Positions 61,222-64,000 of a stretch of 64,000 nt of DNA are shown piece after piece (the first letter of the stretch is position 1; each line of letters begins with the position of its first letter). Made by a program: the position numbers and the translations under genes. The notes under the pieces are model-generated. The model was not told where the DNA came from and ran no database searches. It was given only the letters and a program-made list of their open reading frames with translations. The stretch is from Paenibacillus urinalis (GTDB lineage Bacteria > Bacillota > Bacilli > Paenibacillales > Paenibacillaceae): contig NZ_CP118108.1 of assembly GCF_028747985.1 (NCBI RefSeq), positions 3,911,501 to 3,975,500 of the forward strand, read 5' to 3'.

Positions 61222-64000
61222 CTAGTGAATCTTAACGCCAATCGTTCTCGAACCGGCTTCAACCCGTTCCATATCATCCGATGCACCAAACGTCAAATCT
61301 GTAACCAATACGTTCTCGCGAAGGACGGATTCAAAAGCTTCAATTGCAGCTCTCAGCTCATGATCCACATCCAGAGTCAGGTTCACACGCTTCTCAATCG
61401 GAAGATCAAGCTTCTTACGCGTATCCTGTACCGCACGGACCACCTCACGAACTAGACCTTCCTGTTCAAGCTCAGGCGTAATCTCCGTATTCAATGCAAC
61501 GGTCAGTCCATAGCCGGAAGCTGCCGCAAAGCCTTCTTTTGCTTTTTTCTCAATCAACAGCTCTTCGCTTGTCACTTCCAGCTCTGCTCCGTCCGGTGAA
61601 ACGATATTGAACTGGCCAGCTTCAACAACTGAACGAGTATCTTCTGCACTCATCGCTTTAAAATGATTTTGCAGGAAGCCTACATTCTTGCCGTATTTCT
61701 TACCTGCTACTTTCAGATTAAGCTTAAGTGTAAAGTCAACAAATCCACTGTCGCTCGTCTCCACCTCAATACTCTTCACGTTAATCTCATCCTTGATGAT
61801 TTCTTCATAGCCAGGGAGATCAAACTCATGACTGAGCGATACAATGAGGGCCGACAACGGCTGACGGGTCTTAATCCCTGTCTCGTTACGAACATTCCGA
61901 GCAAGCTCAACAATGTTACGTGCCGTTTCCATATCCTGCTCCAGCTTCTCATCAATCAGAGCTTCATTCGCTACCGGATAATCGGTCAGATGCACGCTTC
62001 CCTTTCCTCCAAGGTTACCGTAGACATCTTCGGACAGCATCGGTGTAAATGGCGCCATCAGCTTAGACAACGTTAAGAGTACCTCTGTCAGTGTTCCATA
62101 CGCTGCAAGCTTATCCTCAGTCAGACCGCTGCCCCAGAACCGATCACGGGAACGGCGGATATACCAGTTACTCAATTCGTCGACAAATACTTCAATCGCT
62201 TTAGCCGCATTCAGGAAGTCATTCACCTGAAGTCCCTTGCTTACTTTTGCAATGAGGGAATTCAGACGTGACAGCACCCAGCGATCCAGCTTATTCTCAG
62301 ATCCTTCGAATGGATGCTTCTCTGGATCATATCCATCGATGTCAGCATAGAGCGCAAGGAAGGCATGGGTATTAACAATCGTGTCAATTACTTTGGATTT
62401 GGCTTCTCCGACGATGCCCTTGGAGAAACGCTTGCTGTTCCATGGAGCACTGTCTGCAAGGAGCGCCCAGCGGAATGCATCCGTACCATACTCCTCAATG
62501 ATTTCCCAAGGATCAATTACATTTCCTTTGGATTTGGACATCTTCTGTCCGTTCTCATCCAAAATATGACCTGTTGCCATAACAGCCTTATAAGGTGCTT
62601 TACCTGTGAACAAGGTAGAAACAGCCAGCAGGCTGTAGAACCAGCCGCGGGTCTGATCAATTCCTTCACAGATCATGTCCGCAGGATATTGCTGTTCGAA
62701 CGTCTCTTTGTTCTCAAACGGATAATGATGCTGTGCGTACGGCATCGACCCGCTGTCAAACCACACATCGATCACTTCTGAGGTCCGTTCCATAACTCCA
62801 TTCTCACAGTGTGTACAATGTACCTTCACTTCATCAACGTAAGGCTTATGGAGCTCAAGCTCCGGACTTACCTCAGAGGTCGCATGTTTGCGCAGCTCTT
62901 CGTGGCTGTGAGGAGCGAACTGCCCTCCGCAATCCTGACATACCCACACGTTCAGCGGAGTACCCCAGTAACGGTTACGACTGATGTTCCAATCCACCAA
63001 ATCCTCAAGGAACTTACCAAAACGTCCTTCACGTACGTGTCCTGGATACCAGTCCACCGTATTGTTGTTGGCGATCAGTTGATCCTTCACTGCCGTCGTT
63101 TCAATAAACCAGCTGTCCATAGCATAGTACAGAAGAGGAGATTTACAGCGCCAGCAGAATGGATAGCTGTGCTCGATTTTTTCCTTGCTGTACAGCAGTC
63201 CCTGCTCGGACAGATGCTTCACAATATCCAGATCGCAATCCTTAACAAAACGTCCGGCGAAATCGGTAACTTCCTCGGTATACTTCCCTTCCGAATTCAC
63301 CACACTGACAAAGCTGATTCCATTCTCACGGCAAGTCTTGTAGTCATCCTCACCATGAGCGGGAGCCATATGAACAATTCCTGTGCCGCTGGCATCCGTA
63401 ACAAAGCTTGCTCCAACCACGATATTCGCTTTTTCGGCTGAAATATAGTTGAACGGAGGAGTATAAGTCAAGCCGACAAGCTCAGAGCCTTGCAAGGTAG
63501 ACAGCACCTCGTAGTCACCCTTCATCACTTTCTCGACGAGATTTTTTGCTACGATATAAATTCCGTCTTCCTGCTTAACACGTGCGTATTCCATCTCCGG
63601 GTTAACAGCAAGCGCAACATGAGACGGGAGTGTCCAAGGCGTCGTTGTCCAAGCCAGGATATACTCATCACGGTCATGAAGCTTGAATTTCGCTGTTGCA
63701 CTAAGGTCCTTCACATCCTCATAGCCTTGTGCCACTTCGTGAGAGCTGAGTGTCGTCTGGCAGCACGGGCAATAAGGACTTACCCGGTGGCCCCGATAGA
63801 GCAGACCTTTGTCATGAATCGTAGCCAGGATGTTCCATACACTCTCGATGTAGGTGTTATCCAGTGTTACATAAGGATGATCCAGATCTGTCCAGTATCC
63901 GATCGCTTCCGTCAGCTCACGCCATTTATGCTCATACTCGAATACGCTCGCTTTACATTTCTTAATGAATTCTTCAACACCATAATTCTCAATTTCTTGT
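61222..64000 (-). CDS. ileS: Isoleucyl-tRNA synthetase, type 2, 3' part (runs off the window)
   Basis: 926 codons are inside the window and the frame stays open to 64000, so the N-terminus with HIGH is outside. The KMSKS motif is KMSKSKGNVIDPW. The flanking segments (EGIDQTRGWFYSL, CQDCGG zinc pair) and the extended C-terminus ending in a DUF5915-like region (SRTIGVKIH) match type 2 IleRS. The family includes enzymes tolerant to mupirocin. GTG at 63735 is internal and not the start. Upstream control such as a T-box cannot be seen. Confidence 0.9.
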   Translation of the reverse strand, partial: QEIENYGVEEFIKKCKASVFEYEHKWRELTEAIGYWTDLDHPYVTLDNTYIESVWNILATIHDKGLLYRGHRVSPYCPCCQTTLSSHEVAQGYEDVKDLSATAKFKLHDRDEYILAWTTTPWTLPSHVALAVNPEMEYARVKQEDGIYIVAKNLVEKVMKGDYEVLSTLQGSELVGLTYTPPFNYISAEKANIVVGASFVTDASGTGIVHMAPAHGEDDYKTCRENGISFVSVVNSEGKYTEEVTDFAGRFVKDCDLDIVKHLSEQGLLYSKEKIEHSYPFCWRCKSPLLYYAMDSWFIETTAVKDQLIANNNTVDWYPGHVREGRFGKFLEDLVDWNISRNRYWGTPLNVWVCQDCGGQFAPHSHEELRKHATSEVSPELELHKPYVDEVKVHCTHCENGVMERTSEVIDVWFDSGSMPYAQHHYPFENKETFEQQYPADMICEGIDQTRGWFYSLLAVSTLFTGKAPYKAVMATGHILDENGQKMSKSKGNVIDPWEIIEEYGTDAFRWALLADSAPWNSKRFSKGIVGEAKSKVIDTIVNTHAFLALYADIDGYDPEKHPFEGSENKLDRWVLSRLNSLIAKVSKGLQVNDFLNAAKAIEVFVDELSNWYIRRSRDRFWGSGLTEDKLAAYGTLTEVLLTLSKLMAPFTPMLSEDVYGNLGGKGSVHLTDYPVANEALIDEKLEQDMETARNIVELARNVRNETGIKTRQPLSALIVSLSHEFDLPGYEEIIKDEINVKSIEVETSDSGFVDFTLKLNLKVAGKKYGKNVGFLQNHFKAMSAEDTRSVVEAGQFNIVSPDGAELEVTSEELLIEKKAKEGFAAASGYGLTVALNTEITPELEQEGLVREVVRAVQDTRKKLDLPIEKRVNLTLDVDHELRAAIEAFESVLRENVLVTDLTFGASDDMERVEAGSRTIGVKIH

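Overview
The window reads as a chromosomal segment of a low-to-medium GC endospore-forming Firmicute, most likely a Paenibacillus (inference). The grounds are Bacillus-type gene orders (rpsD-tyrS-acsA/acuA-ccpA-ytxJ and ileS/lspA/rluD/pyrR), GGAGG ribosome binding sites, a T-box and a PyrR attenuator, a CcpA cre site, small spore-type proteins (YjcZ, YteA), a DapL-type diaminopimelate aminotransferase and tRNA genes without encoded CCA. I saw no insertion sequence, prophage, CRISPR array or rRNA.

Left third (1-26.9 kb), core metabolism and regulation: a lipoprotein cut by the window edge, a GAF/GGDEF diguanylate cyclase, rpsD with a long leader, tyrS under a T-box, a class A penicillin-binding protein with FN3 repeats, then acsA and acuA divergent around a consensus cre site. 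These are followed by mtnN, ccpA, the bacilliredoxin brxC, a translationally coupled PTS pair (EIICBA plus enzyme I), aroA, aroK, gndA, yktB and speA. CcpA, its cre site and the acetyl-CoA synthetase/acetyltransferase pair form a carbon-overflow circuit that lies together.

Middle (26.9-39.4 kb), a patch of small genes: DUF1292, DUF3892, a GNAT, lipoproteins, a zincin-like protein, YjcZ, a WGxxGxxG-type protein, ung, DUF2905, two single-pass micro-proteins and several short unknowns. It also holds a two-gene WYL-like/winged-helix operon whose promoter carries a LexA-type box between -35 and -10, two paralogous CNNM/CBS membrane proteins with an unusual shared translation leader, and tRNA genes for Val, Leu, Ile(CAU) and fMet.

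Right third (39.4-64 kb): a five-gene export-type ABC operon (ATPase, HlyD-like adaptor lipoprotein, FtsX permease, second ATPase with a C-terminal AbrB-like domain, family 1 solute-binding lipoprotein). Next comes the pyrimidine operon pyrR-pyrB-pyrC-carA-carB-pyrF-pyrE with promoter and PyrR attenuator, lacking pyrP, pyrK and pyrD. Then dapL, rluD, lspA, a YteA/DksA-like gene, a DUF5665 gene and the 3' part of a type 2 ileS that runs off the window.

The observations most worth a second look are the SOS-type mini-operon, the ABC-AbrB fusion operon with its odd first start codon, and the hairpin placed between Shine-Dalgarno and start in both CNNM genes.
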